Made by a program: the position numbers and the translations under genes. A stretch of DNA of 5,581 nucleotides, from NCBI GenBank assembly GCA_910585395.1, contig CAJUCK010000063.1, positions 1 through 5,581 on the forward strand, written 5' to 3'. Every line of letters begins with the position of its first letter. The first letter of the stretch is position 1. The stretch comes from an uncultured Lachnospiraceae bacterium (GTDB lineage Bacteria; Bacillota; Clostridia; Lachnospirales; Lachnospiraceae). The notes under the pieces are model-generated. The model had not been told where the DNA came from. It was given only the letters and a program-made list of their open reading frames with translations, and did not search any database. This document shows, piece by piece, positions 1-5,581 of this stretch.

Positions 1-665
1 ATTTTGAGCCAATGCCAGGCAGTATTATCATTGAACTGGCAACGAACTTAGGTTACGCTATGGTTGACCGAATGTTGGGAGGATTAGGGGAGCCTATAGA
101 AAAAAGCCGTGAATTTTCAGAAATAGAAATTTTGATTATAGAACGGATTATGAATGCGTGTATCAATTTGATGAGTGAGCCTTGGAAGAATGTTGCTGAA
201 ATACATCCGAGATTGGAGCGGATTGAGACGAATTCTCAGTTTGCACAGTTTATTTCTCCAAGTGAGATGATAGCAATTATTACAATTAATATAAAAGTTG
301 GGGACGTAGAGGGGCGTATGAATGTATGTCTGCCGTACATGACGCTGGAAGATGTCATGGACAGATTGAATACAAAGTACTGGTTCACCAGTATGCAGGC
401 GCGTGGAGAGCAGGAATATACAGAAATTTTGGAATCATTGCTTTCGAAGGCACCGATGCCTGTAAAGGCAGTTTTGGGCAAGAGCACCATATCTGTCAGT
501 GATTTTATTAATCTTCAGATTGGAGATATTATTCGTGTTGATACGAAAGTAGATCAGGAACTGGATGTATATGTTGGAAATATTAAGAAATTTACTGCTT
601 TGCCTGGAGCATCTGGGGATCAGTATGCAGTAAGAGTTACATCAGTAATCAGAGAGGAGCAGTGA
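1..665 (+). CDS. fliM: Flagellar motor switch protein FliM, 5'-truncated by window edge
   Basis: FliM forms the middle of the cytoplasmic C-ring, contacting FliG above and FliN/FliY below and receiving CheY-P. The frame is open from base 3, so the Met codon at 12 is internal. The codons before it (Phe-Glu-Pro) continue the conserved stretch leading into MPGSIIIELATNLGYAMVDR. The visible 220 residues hold most of the CheC-like middle domain and a C-terminal SpoA/FliN-like domain (about the last 70 residues, from APMPVKAVLG). The middle domain includes the GGXG loop that contacts FliG (GGLG, fragment residues 26-29) and the strand MNVCLPYMTLEDVMDRL. Family members are about 330 residues long, so roughly 110 N-terminal residues, including the CheY-P-binding peptide, lie outside the window. 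The stop is 4 bases before fliY. No frameshift or missing core motif is seen. Confidence 0.96.
   Translation, partial: FEPMPGSIIIELATNLGYAMVDRMLGGLGEPIEKSREFSEIEILIIERIMNACINLMSEPWKNVAEIHPRLERIETNSQFAQFISPSEMIAIITINIKVGDVEGRMNVCLPYMTLEDVMDRLNTKYWFTSMQARGEQEYTEILESLLSKAPMPVKAVLGKSTISVSDFINLQIGDIIRVDTKVDQELDVYVGNIKKFTALPGASGDQYAVRVTSVIREEQ
653..659 (+). promoter_or_regulatory. Ribosome binding site of fliY
   Basis: AGAGGAG lies 10 bases before the ATG at 670, inside the last codons of fliM. This supports that start and suggests coupled translation of fliM and fliY. Confidence 0.7.
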
Positions 666-669
666 AGTT

Positions 670-1824
670 ATGGATGGAGTTCTGTCACAGGAAGAAATTA
701 GCGCTCTGCTGAGCGGTGATACAGGAGCGGAGACAGCCGGCGGAAACGGAGAGGAGATGCTGACACCGGATGAGATTGATGCCATAGGAGAAATTTCCAA
801 TATCAGTATGGGAACAGCAGCTACAACTTTGTTTTCATTGGTGAACTATAAAGTGGAAATTTCCACACCAGTAGTAACTTTTGCTACATGGGATGATATT
901 GTCGAAGAATATGAGAGACCATGTGTATTTATTCGAATTGCCTATACAGTAGGATTGGATGGAAGCAACCTTCTGGTACTACGAGAACAGGATGTTAAGA
1001 TCATCACAGATTTAATGATGGGTGGAGATGGTACAAATACAGACGTTGAACTTGGGGAACTGCATTTAAGTGCAATCTGTGAGGCTATGAACCAAATGAT
1101 GGGAAGTTCCGCGACCTCTTTATCTTCCATGTTAAATAAAATGATTGATATCAGTCCGCCGTCAGCAGATTTAGTTGATTTAAAAGATACCATTGATGGG
1201 ACAGAAATTGATGAATTTCTGGGAGGTCAATTTGTAAAAATTTCATTTTTGATGGAAATTGGAGATTTAGTAAAAAGCAATATTATGCAGTTATATCCAA
1301 TTTCTTTTGCAAAAGAGATGTGCAGCGGAGTTTCCGAAAATATGGAAGCAGATAGCTCTTCTATGGCCAATAATTCGCAGCCAGAACCGCAGGCAGCGCC
1401 GGCACCACAGCCTATGCCGCAGCAGGCACAGCCCATGCCGCAGCAGATGCCGCAGATGCAGCCTATGATGGGGCAGCCTATGATGGGAATGCCTATGGAT
1501 ATGTCACAAATGTATGCACAACAGCCGGTTAATGTACAGCCTGCACAGTTTCAGGCATTTGCCGGAGATTTTAATCCTATTACCCAGCAGGAGAATATGG
1601 GACTGATTATGGATGTTCCGCTGGATGTTACTGTAGAATTGGGAAGAACCAGTAAATCAATTCAGGATATTCTGGAATTTGCTCCAGGTACAATCATAGA
1701 GCTGAATAAGATTGCAGGTGAGCCTATTGATGTGTTAGTAAACGGTAAATACGTGGCGAAAGGCGAGGTAGTTGTATTGGAAGAAAGCTTTGGCGTTCGT
1801 ATTACTGAAATTATAAATAACTAA
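670..1824 (+). CDS. fliY: Flagellar motor switch phosphatase FliY (CheC-like plus SpoA/FliN domains)
   Basis: FliY is the Firmicute counterpart of FliN: a C-ring component that also hydrolyses CheY-P. The 384 residues show four parts. First, an N-terminal peptide resembling that of FliM (VLSQEEISALL, residues 4-14), which in B. subtilis FliY binds CheY-P. Second, a CheC-type domain (about 31-220) with two phosphatase motifs of form (D/S)xxxExxN, at D37/E41/N44 and S134/E138/N141; each is followed 23 residues later by a Pro (P67, P164). Third, a Pro/Gln/Met-rich linker (about 236-295) with short tandem repeats. Fourth, a SpoA domain (about 308-384, GLIMDVPLDVTVELGRT to the end) that would join the C-ring. 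Both active sites look intact, so catalysis is inferred. AGAGGAG at 653-659 precedes the ATG by 10 bases. The domain order rules out plain FliN (about 100-140 residues) and plain CheC (about 200). Confidence 0.96.
   Translation: MDGVLSQEEISALLSGDTGAETAGGNGEEMLTPDEIDAIGEISNISMGTAATTLFSLVNYKVEISTPVVTFATWDDIVEEYERPCVFIRIAYTVGLDGSNLLVLREQDVKIITDLMMGGDGTNTDVELGELHLSAICEAMNQMMGSSATSLSSMLNKMIDISPPSADLVDLKDTIDGTEIDEFLGGQFVKISFLMEIGDLVKSNIMQLYPISFAKEMCSGVSENMEADSSSMANNSQPEPQAAPAPQPMPQQAQPMPQQMPQMQPMMGQPMMGMPMDMSQMYAQQPVNVQPAQFQAFAGDFNPITQQENMGLIMDVPLDVTVELGRTSKSIQDILEFAPGTIIELNKIAGEPIDVLVNGKYVAKGEVVVLEESFGVRITEIINN
1406..1447 (+). repeat. 21-bp tandem repeat, two copies, in the fliY linker
   Basis: Copies at 1406-1426 and 1427-1447 are adjacent and differ at two positions (T/C at 1413/1434 and G/A at the last base). 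They encode the near-repeated heptads PQPMPQQ and AQPMPQQ. The period is a multiple of three, so gain or loss of a copy would keep the FliY frame and only change linker length. Confidence 0.85.
1459..1488 (+). repeat. 15-bp tandem repeat, two copies, in the fliY linker
   Basis: Copies at 1459-1473 and 1474-1488 (CAGCCTATGATGGGG and CAGCCTATGATGGGA) differ only at the last base. They encode QPMMG twice and are followed by a partial variant, MPM. Like the 21-bp repeat just upstream, the period preserves the reading frame. Confidence 0.88.
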
Positions 1825-1840
1825 AATAAAAGTGATATCA

Positions 1841-1845
1841 AGGAG
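1841..1845 (+). promoter_or_regulatory. Ribosome binding site of cheY
   Basis: AAGGAG at 1840-1845, 8 bases before the ATG at 1854, is the clearest Shine-Dalgarno sequence in the window. It sits in a 29-base intergenic gap, consistent with independent, strong initiation of cheY rather than coupling to fliY. Confidence 0.8.
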
Positions 1846-1853
1846 AAGAAGAT

Positions 1854-2216
1854 ATGGCAAAGAATATTTTAATTTGTGATGACGCAGCATTTATGAGAAT
1901 GATGATCAAAGACATTCTTACCAAAAACGGTTATGATGTTGCAGGAGAAGCTGAAAATGGCCTGAAAGCAGTAGAAAAGTACAATGAGACGAAGCCAGAT
2001 TTAGTATTGATGGATATTACCATGCCGGAAATGGATGGTATTCAGGCACTGAAACAAATCAAAGCGTCGGATCCTTCAGCGAATATTATTATGTGTTCTG
2101 CGATGGGACAGCAGGCGATGGTTATTGAGGCAATTCAGTCTGGAGCAAAAGATTTTATTGTTAAGCCGTTTCAGGCGGAACGTGTATTAGAAGCTGTGAA
2201 AAAAGTAGTTGGCTAA
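1854..2216 (+). CDS. cheY: Chemotaxis response regulator CheY
   Basis: This is a stand-alone receiver domain of 120 residues, the normal CheY length. It would be phosphorylated by CheA and then bind the FliM/FliY N-terminal peptides at the flagellar switch. All receiver landmarks are present: the acidic pair D9/D10, phosphoacceptor D54 (in LVLMDITMPEMDG), the hydroxyl residue S82 (in MCSAMGQQ), the aromatic switch residue F101 and the invariant K104 (in KDFIVKPF). No output domain follows. The sequence closely resembles B. subtilis CheY from memory (AAFMRMMIKDIL, CSAMGQQ, GAKDFIVKPFQA). Its place between fliY, which encodes its likely phosphatase, and fliO is the same as in Bacillus, which supports CheY over a generic response regulator. 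The stop TAA lies 1 base before the proposed fliO start. Confidence 0.97.
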   Translation: MAKNILICDDAAFMRMMIKDILTKNGYDVAGEAENGLKAVEKYNETKPDLVLMDITMPEMDGIQALKQIKASDPSANIIMCSAMGQQAMVIEAIQSGAKDFIVKPFQAERVLEAVKKVVG

Positions 2217-2217
2217 T

Positions 2218-2568
2218 ATGATTATAATGGAAATTTTCTCGGGATGGAGCAGCTTTTTCCAGCTGATCGGGATACTGCTGATTTTTCTGTTCGTTTTGGT
2301 AATTACTTATTTGACTACCAAATGGATTGCAGGATATCAGCAGGGTATGATAAAGAACAGAAATGTTCAGGTTATAGAAACTTTTCGAGTAACGAATAAT
2401 AAGTTTATTCAAATTATTCAGGTTGGAAAAAAGTATCTGGTTATTTCTGTCTGTAAGGATACTATGAATATTTTGACAGAACTGACCGAGGAAGAAATAA
2501 TCTGGAAACCTTCAGCAGAAGATTTTCAGACAGTAAAAATGAATGAAAGCTTTCAGGAAACAGACTGA
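2218..2568 (+). CDS. fliO: Flagellar biosynthesis protein FliO (FliZ in Bacillus)
   Basis: FliO is a small bitopic membrane protein that helps assemble or stabilise the FliP ring of the flagellar type III export gate. Starting at ATG 2218, the product is 116 residues, with one hydrophobic helix (about 13-35, FFQLIGILLIFLFVLVITYL) and then a basic cytoplasmic domain. That domain carries the family pattern of short beta strands (VQVIETFRVTNNKFIQIIQVGKKYLVI, about 50-76). FliO sequences are poorly conserved, so the call rests on this pattern plus position directly before fliP. The ATG is 1 base after the cheY stop and has no good Shine-Dalgarno sequence, so translation is probably coupled to cheY. 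A TTG at 2209 (overlapping cheY, 119 residues) and an ATG at 2227 are possible but less likely starts. Confidence 0.88.
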   Translation: MIIMEIFSGWSSFFQLIGILLIFLFVLVITYLTTKWIAGYQQGMIKNRNVQVIETFRVTNNKFIQIIQVGKKYLVISVCKDTMNILTELTEEEIIWKPSAEDFQTVKMNESFQETD

Positions 2569-2601
2569 AAGAAAAAATTCCTAGGAAGTAGGCAGGACAT
2601 T

Positions 2602-3459
2602 ATGAAGAAACTGAAGAAAATATATTGCGGAACTTCCTTTGCCTTTGGTATGTTTACATTGTTATTGACATTGTTTTTGATTTTTGGGCAGAGTGCATAT
2701 GCATCAAATACTTCGGCAAGAGATAATGGGACACAGAGTAACAGGCCTTTCTCTGGAATAGATCGCCAGGATAATACAGGTCTTTCTGTCATGTGGAACA
2801 ATGAAGACGGAAATTTGTCTGCAAATATCAGAATTTTACTGGTTTTGACAATTATTTCACTGGCGCCTTCCCTTCTGATTATGCTTACGTCCTTTACGAG
2901 AATTATTGTGGTGCTGCATTTTGTGAGAACTGCAGTAGGGACACAGACAGCACCTCCTAATCAGGTGCTTATTGGACTTGCATTGTTTTTAACATTATTT
3001 ATTATGAACCCGATTTTTTCAGAATTGAATGAGACAGTAGTTAAGCCTTTAGACGCAGGTGAGATTAATCAGGAAGAGGCACTGGAGATTGCAGAACAGC
3101 CTATCCGCAGGTTTATGTATAAGGAAATGCAGCGGAAGGATTTACAGTTGTTTTGTGATATTGCAGAGATTGATATGACAGGTATGGATTTGCAGGAGCC
3201 AGAGACTTTAGAATCAATTCCTATGAATGTGGTAATACCCAGCTTTATTGTCAGTGAATTGAGAACGGCGTTTATTATTGGATTTTTAATCTATATTCCG
3301 TTTATTGTCATTGATATGGTCGTGGCGTCGGTGCTTATGTCTATGGGTATGATGATGCTGCCGCCCACAACTATTTCGATGCCTTTTAAGGTATTGTTGT
3401 TTGTGCTTGCAGACGGCTGGGATCTGGTAATTGGGAACCTTGTAAAAACATTTTATTAA
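2602..3459 (+). CDS. fliP: Flagellar export gate protein FliP
   Basis: FliP forms the pentameric core of the flagellar type III export channel with FliQ and FliR. The 285-residue product has a signal peptide (basic MKKLKK, hydrophobic 11-30, likely cleavage after AYA at 32-34), as known for FliP. A polar, probably exported stretch follows (about 35-75). The conserved core then has membrane segments at about 77-97, 122-142, 222-245 and 262-282. Family landmarks are LTSFTRIIVVL (95-105), the IPSFIVSELRTAF region (212-224) and the Met-rich gate loop M246-M252 next to LPP. The core is complete. The protein is longer than typical FliP (about 220-250) because of the N-terminal extension. Spacing from fliO is 33 bases; AGGA at 2594-2597 is close to the start and TAGG at 2589-2592 is better spaced, so the ribosome site is only fair. 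Confidence 0.96.
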   Translation: MKKLKKIYCGTSFAFGMFTLLLTLFLIFGQSAYASNTSARDNGTQSNRPFSGIDRQDNTGLSVMWNNEDGNLSANIRILLVLTIISLAPSLLIMLTSFTRIIVVLHFVRTAVGTQTAPPNQVLIGLALFLTLFIMNPIFSELNETVVKPLDAGEINQEEALEIAEQPIRRFMYKEMQRKDLQLFCDIAEIDMTGMDLQEPETLESIPMNVVIPSFIVSELRTAFIIGFLIYIPFIVIDMVVASVLMSMGMMMLPPTTISMPFKVLLFVLADGWDLVIGNLVKTFY

Positions 3460-3468
3460 CAGCGGAGT

Positions 3469-3474
3469 GAGGTG
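3469..3474 (+). promoter_or_regulatory. Ribosome binding site that decides the fliQ start
   Basis: GAGGTG (followed by AA) at 3469-3474 is well placed for the ATG at 3481. The GTG at 3472, a possible earlier start adding three residues, lies inside this site and so is unlikely to be the initiator. Confidence 0.75.
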
Positions 3475-3480
3475 AACCAT

Positions 3481-3753
3481 ATGATAACAGAAGGTCAGGT
3501 AATGGATATTGCAAGAGATGCACTGTTTCTGATTATCAAAGTATCAGCGCCTTTATTGTTGATTTCTCTGATTATTGGTCTTACCATAAGTATTTTTCAG
3601 ACTGTTACTTCTATTCAGGAGCAGACATTAACTTTTGTACCTAAGATTGTCGCAGTATTTTTGGGTATGATGTTGATAGGCGGCTGGATACTGAATGAGT
3701 TGTCCAATTTTATGACGCAGCTTTGGAACAACTTTGGTCTGTATCTGCGGTAG
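3481..3753 (+). CDS. fliQ: Flagellar export gate protein FliQ
   Basis: FliQ is a small inner-membrane protein that packs around the FliP/FliR complex in the export gate. The 90 residues from ATG 3481 match the usual FliQ length of about 89-90. Two membrane helices are evident (about 14-39 and 54-76). They are joined by the family signature IFQTVTSIQEQTLTFVPK (residues 38-55). The N-terminus MITEGQVMDIARDAL is also typical. The gene starts 21 bases after the fliP stop and ends 11 bases before fliR. The GTG three codons upstream is rejected as start because it overlaps the ribosome binding site. Confidence 0.96.
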   Translation: MITEGQVMDIARDALFLIIKVSAPLLLISLIIGLTISIFQTVTSIQEQTLTFVPKIVAVFLGMMLIGGWILNELSNFMTQLWNNFGLYLR

Positions 3754-3764
3754 GTTGAGACAAT

Positions 3765-4547
3765 ATGATAAACTATGAGTTTTCATTGTATACATTTGAA
3801 TATTTTTTGATGATATTGGTAAGAGTTGCATCTTTTGTATATATTGCTCCTTTTTTTGGAATGAATAATACACCGGGTCGAGTTAAGATAGGATTTTCGG
3901 CGTTTCTGGCTATTGTTTTATATCAGGTTGTACAGCCAAAAGAAACTCTGGCATATTCTGGAGTGATTGAGTTTGCCATTATCGCCCTGAAAGAAGGAAT
4001 TACAGGATTGCTCATTGGTTTTGCAGCAAATATTTGTAATTCCATTATTGTGTTTTCAGGAAAAGTCATCGATATGGAAATTGGACTTGCAATGGCGAAT
4101 ATGTTTGATCCCACTACAAAATCGCCTTCAGGACTTACAGGCACCATGTATAATTATTTTATAATGATGCTGCTGATTGTAACTAATATGCATCATTATA
4201 TTTTGAGAGCCCTGGTTGATACTTTTCAAATTATTCCAGTCAATGGAGCTGTGTTTGATTGGAATCATCTTTTAGGATCAATGACCATGTTTGTGACAGA
4301 TTTGATGGTAATTGGGTTTCGAATTGTGCTCCCTGTTTTTGCCTGTAATATGATTTTAAGCTGTATTTTGGGAATAATGGCGAAAGTTGCGCCTCAGATG
4401 AATATGTTTGCAGTTGGAATGCAGATTAAGATTTTGATGGGATTTGGAATTATGTTCCTTACCATTATACTGCTTCCAGATATTTCTAATTTTATATTTA
4501 GAGAGATGAAAAAAATGATAATTTCAATGATAGAAGGAATGTATTGA
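3765..4547 (+). CDS. fliR: Flagellar export gate protein FliR
   Basis: FliR completes the FliP5-FliQ4-FliR1 export gate; its C-terminal part resembles FliQ and its N-terminal part is FliP-like in fold. The 260 residues are the normal length for the family. The protein is hydrophobic, with several membrane segments (about 10-32, 41-56, 68-92, 129-150, 175-205 and 222-244). Conserved motifs are the VYIAPFFG region (25-32), GKVIDMEIGLAMANMFDP (99-116) and VAPQMNMFAVGMQIKI (208-223). The ATG at 3765 is preceded by TAGGTTGAG (3751-3759), a weak site overlapping the fliQ stop, which points to coupling with fliQ. The stop TGA is 1 base before the upstream GTG candidate start of flhB. No disruption is seen. 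Confidence 0.96.
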   Translation: MINYEFSLYTFEYFLMILVRVASFVYIAPFFGMNNTPGRVKIGFSAFLAIVLYQVVQPKETLAYSGVIEFAIIALKEGITGLLIGFAANICNSIIVFSGKVIDMEIGLAMANMFDPTTKSPSGLTGTMYNYFIMMLLIVTNMHHYILRALVDTFQIIPVNGAVFDWNHLLGSMTMFVTDLMVIGFRIVLPVFACNMILSCILGIMAKVAPQMNMFAVGMQIKILMGFGIMFLTIILLPDISNFIFREMKKMIISMIEGMY

Positions 4548-4548
4548 C

Positions 4549-5581
4549 GTGAGAGAGGAACCCTATTTTTTGCTGAAATATGATCTGCAATGGTTTGCAA
4601 AAGATGGTGAGGGAGGCGAGAAAACAGAGCCTGCCACAGCCAAGAAACTGCAGGATGCCAGAAATAACGGACAAGTAGCAAAGAGCCAGGAACTGAATCA
4701 TGCAGTAGGTTTGATGGCATTGTTTCTTATGCTGAAATTGTTTATCTCCCTTGTGGGAGAAAAACTTTTAGATGGTTTTTCTCTGTATAATAAAATACCA
4801 GATATTGTCAATGAGAGTATCGGTGGTTTGTCAGTAATGGCAGTACATACAGTAATTCAGAATGTAATGGGGACAATATTACTGATTTTAGCACCATTTT
4901 TTATTATTGGTTTCAGTTTATCTTTGGCGATCAATGTTTGGCAGGTAAAGTGGAAGGTGACTACCAAATCTATCATGCCTAAGTTCAATAAAATTAATCC
5001 TCTCAGTGGATTTAAGCGAATTTTTTCCAAAGATTCCCTCTTTGAGCTTTTGAAATCTATTGTTAAGATTATATTGATAATATATGTGGCATACACTTCC
5101 ATCAAGGATCATCAGAATGAATTATTTTTACTTTATGATATTCCGCTTCTTCAAGTAATTTTGCTGGTGGGAAGTATTGTGATTAATACAGGACTTAAAA
5201 TCAGCCTTTTCTATTTTGTAATAGGGATTGCAGATTTTGCTTATCAGAAGCATAAATTTAAAGAAGATATGAAAATGACCAAACAGGAGGTCAAAGATGA
5301 ATTTAAAAATACGGAAGGAAATCCTGAAATTAAGGGACGGCAGCGTTCCAGAATGAGGGAAGCCTCCCAACGACGTATGATGCAGAGCCTGCCCAGTGCA
5401 GATGTGGTTATAACAAACCCTACTCATTATGCAGTGGCAATCAAGTATGATGCCCAGCAGTATTCAGCGCCTGTAGTGGTGGCAAAGGGCGAGGATTTTC
5501 TGGCACAGAAAATCCGGGAAGCGGCAAAAGAGCATCATATTGAAATAGTAGAAAACAAGCCGCTGGCGCGAATGCTGTATG
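4549..5581 (+). CDS. flhB: Flagellar export specificity-switch protein FlhB, 3'-truncated by window edge
   Basis: FlhB surrounds the export gate and switches it from rod/hook to filament substrates. The frame is open from GTG 4549 to the window end: 344 codons, no stop. It shows the export-family N-terminus (DLQWFA, then GEKTEPATAKKLQDAR and GQVAKSQEL), hydrophobic segments at about 51-75, 103-130, 167-188 and 200-231, a charged linker (QKHKFKEDMKMTKQEVKDE) and the cytoplasmic domain. The autocleavage motif NPTH (N290-H293, bases 5416-5427) is intact, followed by YAVAIKYD and the ending KPLARMLY; some 10-35 residues are missing at the right edge. The start is uncertain: GTG 4549 sits 1 base after fliR with AGAAGG 11 bases away, while TTG 4570 has a stronger, better-spaced AGAGGAA (4554-4560) and gives a start like Bacillus FlhB. 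There is no usable ATG near the N-terminus. Confidence 0.95.
   Translation, partial: MREEPYFLLKYDLQWFAKDGEGGEKTEPATAKKLQDARNNGQVAKSQELNHAVGLMALFLMLKLFISLVGEKLLDGFSLYNKIPDIVNESIGGLSVMAVHTVIQNVMGTILLILAPFFIIGFSLSLAINVWQVKWKVTTKSIMPKFNKINPLSGFKRIFSKDSLFELLKSIVKIILIIYVAYTSIKDHQNELFLLYDIPLLQVILLVGSIVINTGLKISLFYFVIGIADFAYQKHKFKEDMKMTKQEVKDEFKNTEGNPEIKGRQRSRMREASQRRMMQSLPSADVVITNPTHYAVAIKYDAQQYSAPVVVAKGEDFLAQKIREAAKEHHIEIVENKPLARMLY
4554..4560 (+). promoter_or_regulatory. Candidate ribosome binding site for an alternative flhB start at TTG 4570
   Basis: AGAGGAA ends 9 bases before TTG 4570, an optimal spacing. It lies within the codons that would be translated if GTG 4549 were used. Starting at 4570 would give M-L-K-Y-D-L-Q-W-F-A, close in length to the B. 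subtilis FlhB N-terminus recalled from memory. Confidence 0.5.

Noticed and set aside
12..14. ATG at 12 as the start of fliM
   Set aside because: The frame is open upstream to the window edge, there is no ribosome site, and the residues here belong to the FliM middle domain; the true start is outside the window.
1227..1436. Minus-strand open frame coding a Cys/Gly-rich 69-residue peptide
   Set aside because: It is the reverse of the Pro/Gln/Met-rich fliY linker; its Cys/Gly composition arises from GCA/GGC-rich repeats and it has no ribosome site.
1825..1853. Possible terminator or promoter in the fliY-cheY gap
   Set aside because: The gap is only 29 bases, has no stem-loop with a T run and no spaced -35/-10 pair; only the cheY ribosome site is convincing.
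2209..2217. TTG at 2209 as the fliO start
   Set aside because: It overlaps the end of cheY and has no ribosome site; ATG 2218 directly after the cheY stop is more plausible, though not proven.
3472..3474. GTG at 3472 as the fliQ start
   Set aside because: It lies within the GAGGTGAA ribosome binding site; ATG 3481 gives the usual 90-residue FliQ.
4394..5427. Several minus-strand open frames across fliR and flhB
   Set aside because: They lie fully opposite well-supported membrane-protein genes, have no recognisable domains, and their hydrophobic or odd composition is explained by the complementary strand.
1..5581. A new defence, mobile or biosynthetic system
   Set aside because: Every gene belongs to a known flagellar or chemotaxis family in a known order; there are no cargo genes, integrase, inverted-repeat ends or change in base composition visible by eye.
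4549..5581. A virulence-type III secretion homologue (SctU/YscU) instead of FlhB
   Set aside because: NPTH is shared by both families, but the switch genes fliM, fliY and cheY upstream and the FlhB-like DLQWFA N-terminus point to the flagellar system.

Overview
The window is one dense, single-strand (+) block of flagellar genes. The order is fliM (5'-truncated), fliY, cheY, fliO (also called fliZ), fliP, fliQ, fliR and flhB (3'-truncated). It matches the fliM-fliY-cheY-fliZ-fliP-fliQ-fliR-flhB part of the Bacillus subtilis fla/che operon and of many motile Clostridia. The A/T-rich codon use, the FliY-type switch protein and the FlhB N-terminus (DLQWFAKDGEGGEKTEPATAKK in type) suggest a motile Firmicute, most likely a Lachnospiraceae-like clostridium. 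That taxonomic call is an inference from memory of family sequences, not a search.

Layout: positions 1-665 hold the middle and C-terminal domains of FliM. Positions 670-1824 hold FliY, with a FliM-like N-terminal peptide, a CheC-type phosphatase domain with two active-site motifs, a Met/Pro/Gln-rich repetitive linker and a C-terminal SpoA/FliN domain. Positions 1854-2216 hold a complete CheY. Positions 2218-2568, 2602-3459, 3481-3753 and 3765-4547 hold the export-gate proteins FliO, FliP, FliQ and FliR. FlhB begins at 4549 (GTG) or 4570 (TTG) and runs off the right edge just after its autocleavage region. Gaps between genes are 1 to about 33 bases. I see no terminator, convincing promoter, RNA gene, CRISPR array or mobile element. 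No stretch over 300 bases lacks a gene.

How the genes work together: FliM and FliY build the cytoplasmic C-ring (switch), which binds phosphorylated CheY to set rotation. FliY also dephosphorylates CheY-P, so the signal, its receiver and its eraser are adjacent. FliO helps assemble the FliP/FliQ/FliR export gate, and FlhB wraps that gate and switches substrate specificity after cleaving itself at NPTH.

The window is a conserved, apparently intact chemotaxis/flagellar operon. I found no previously undescribed system. The points most worth a second look are the repeat-bearing FliY linker, the unclear non-ATG start of flhB and the long N-terminal extension of FliP.
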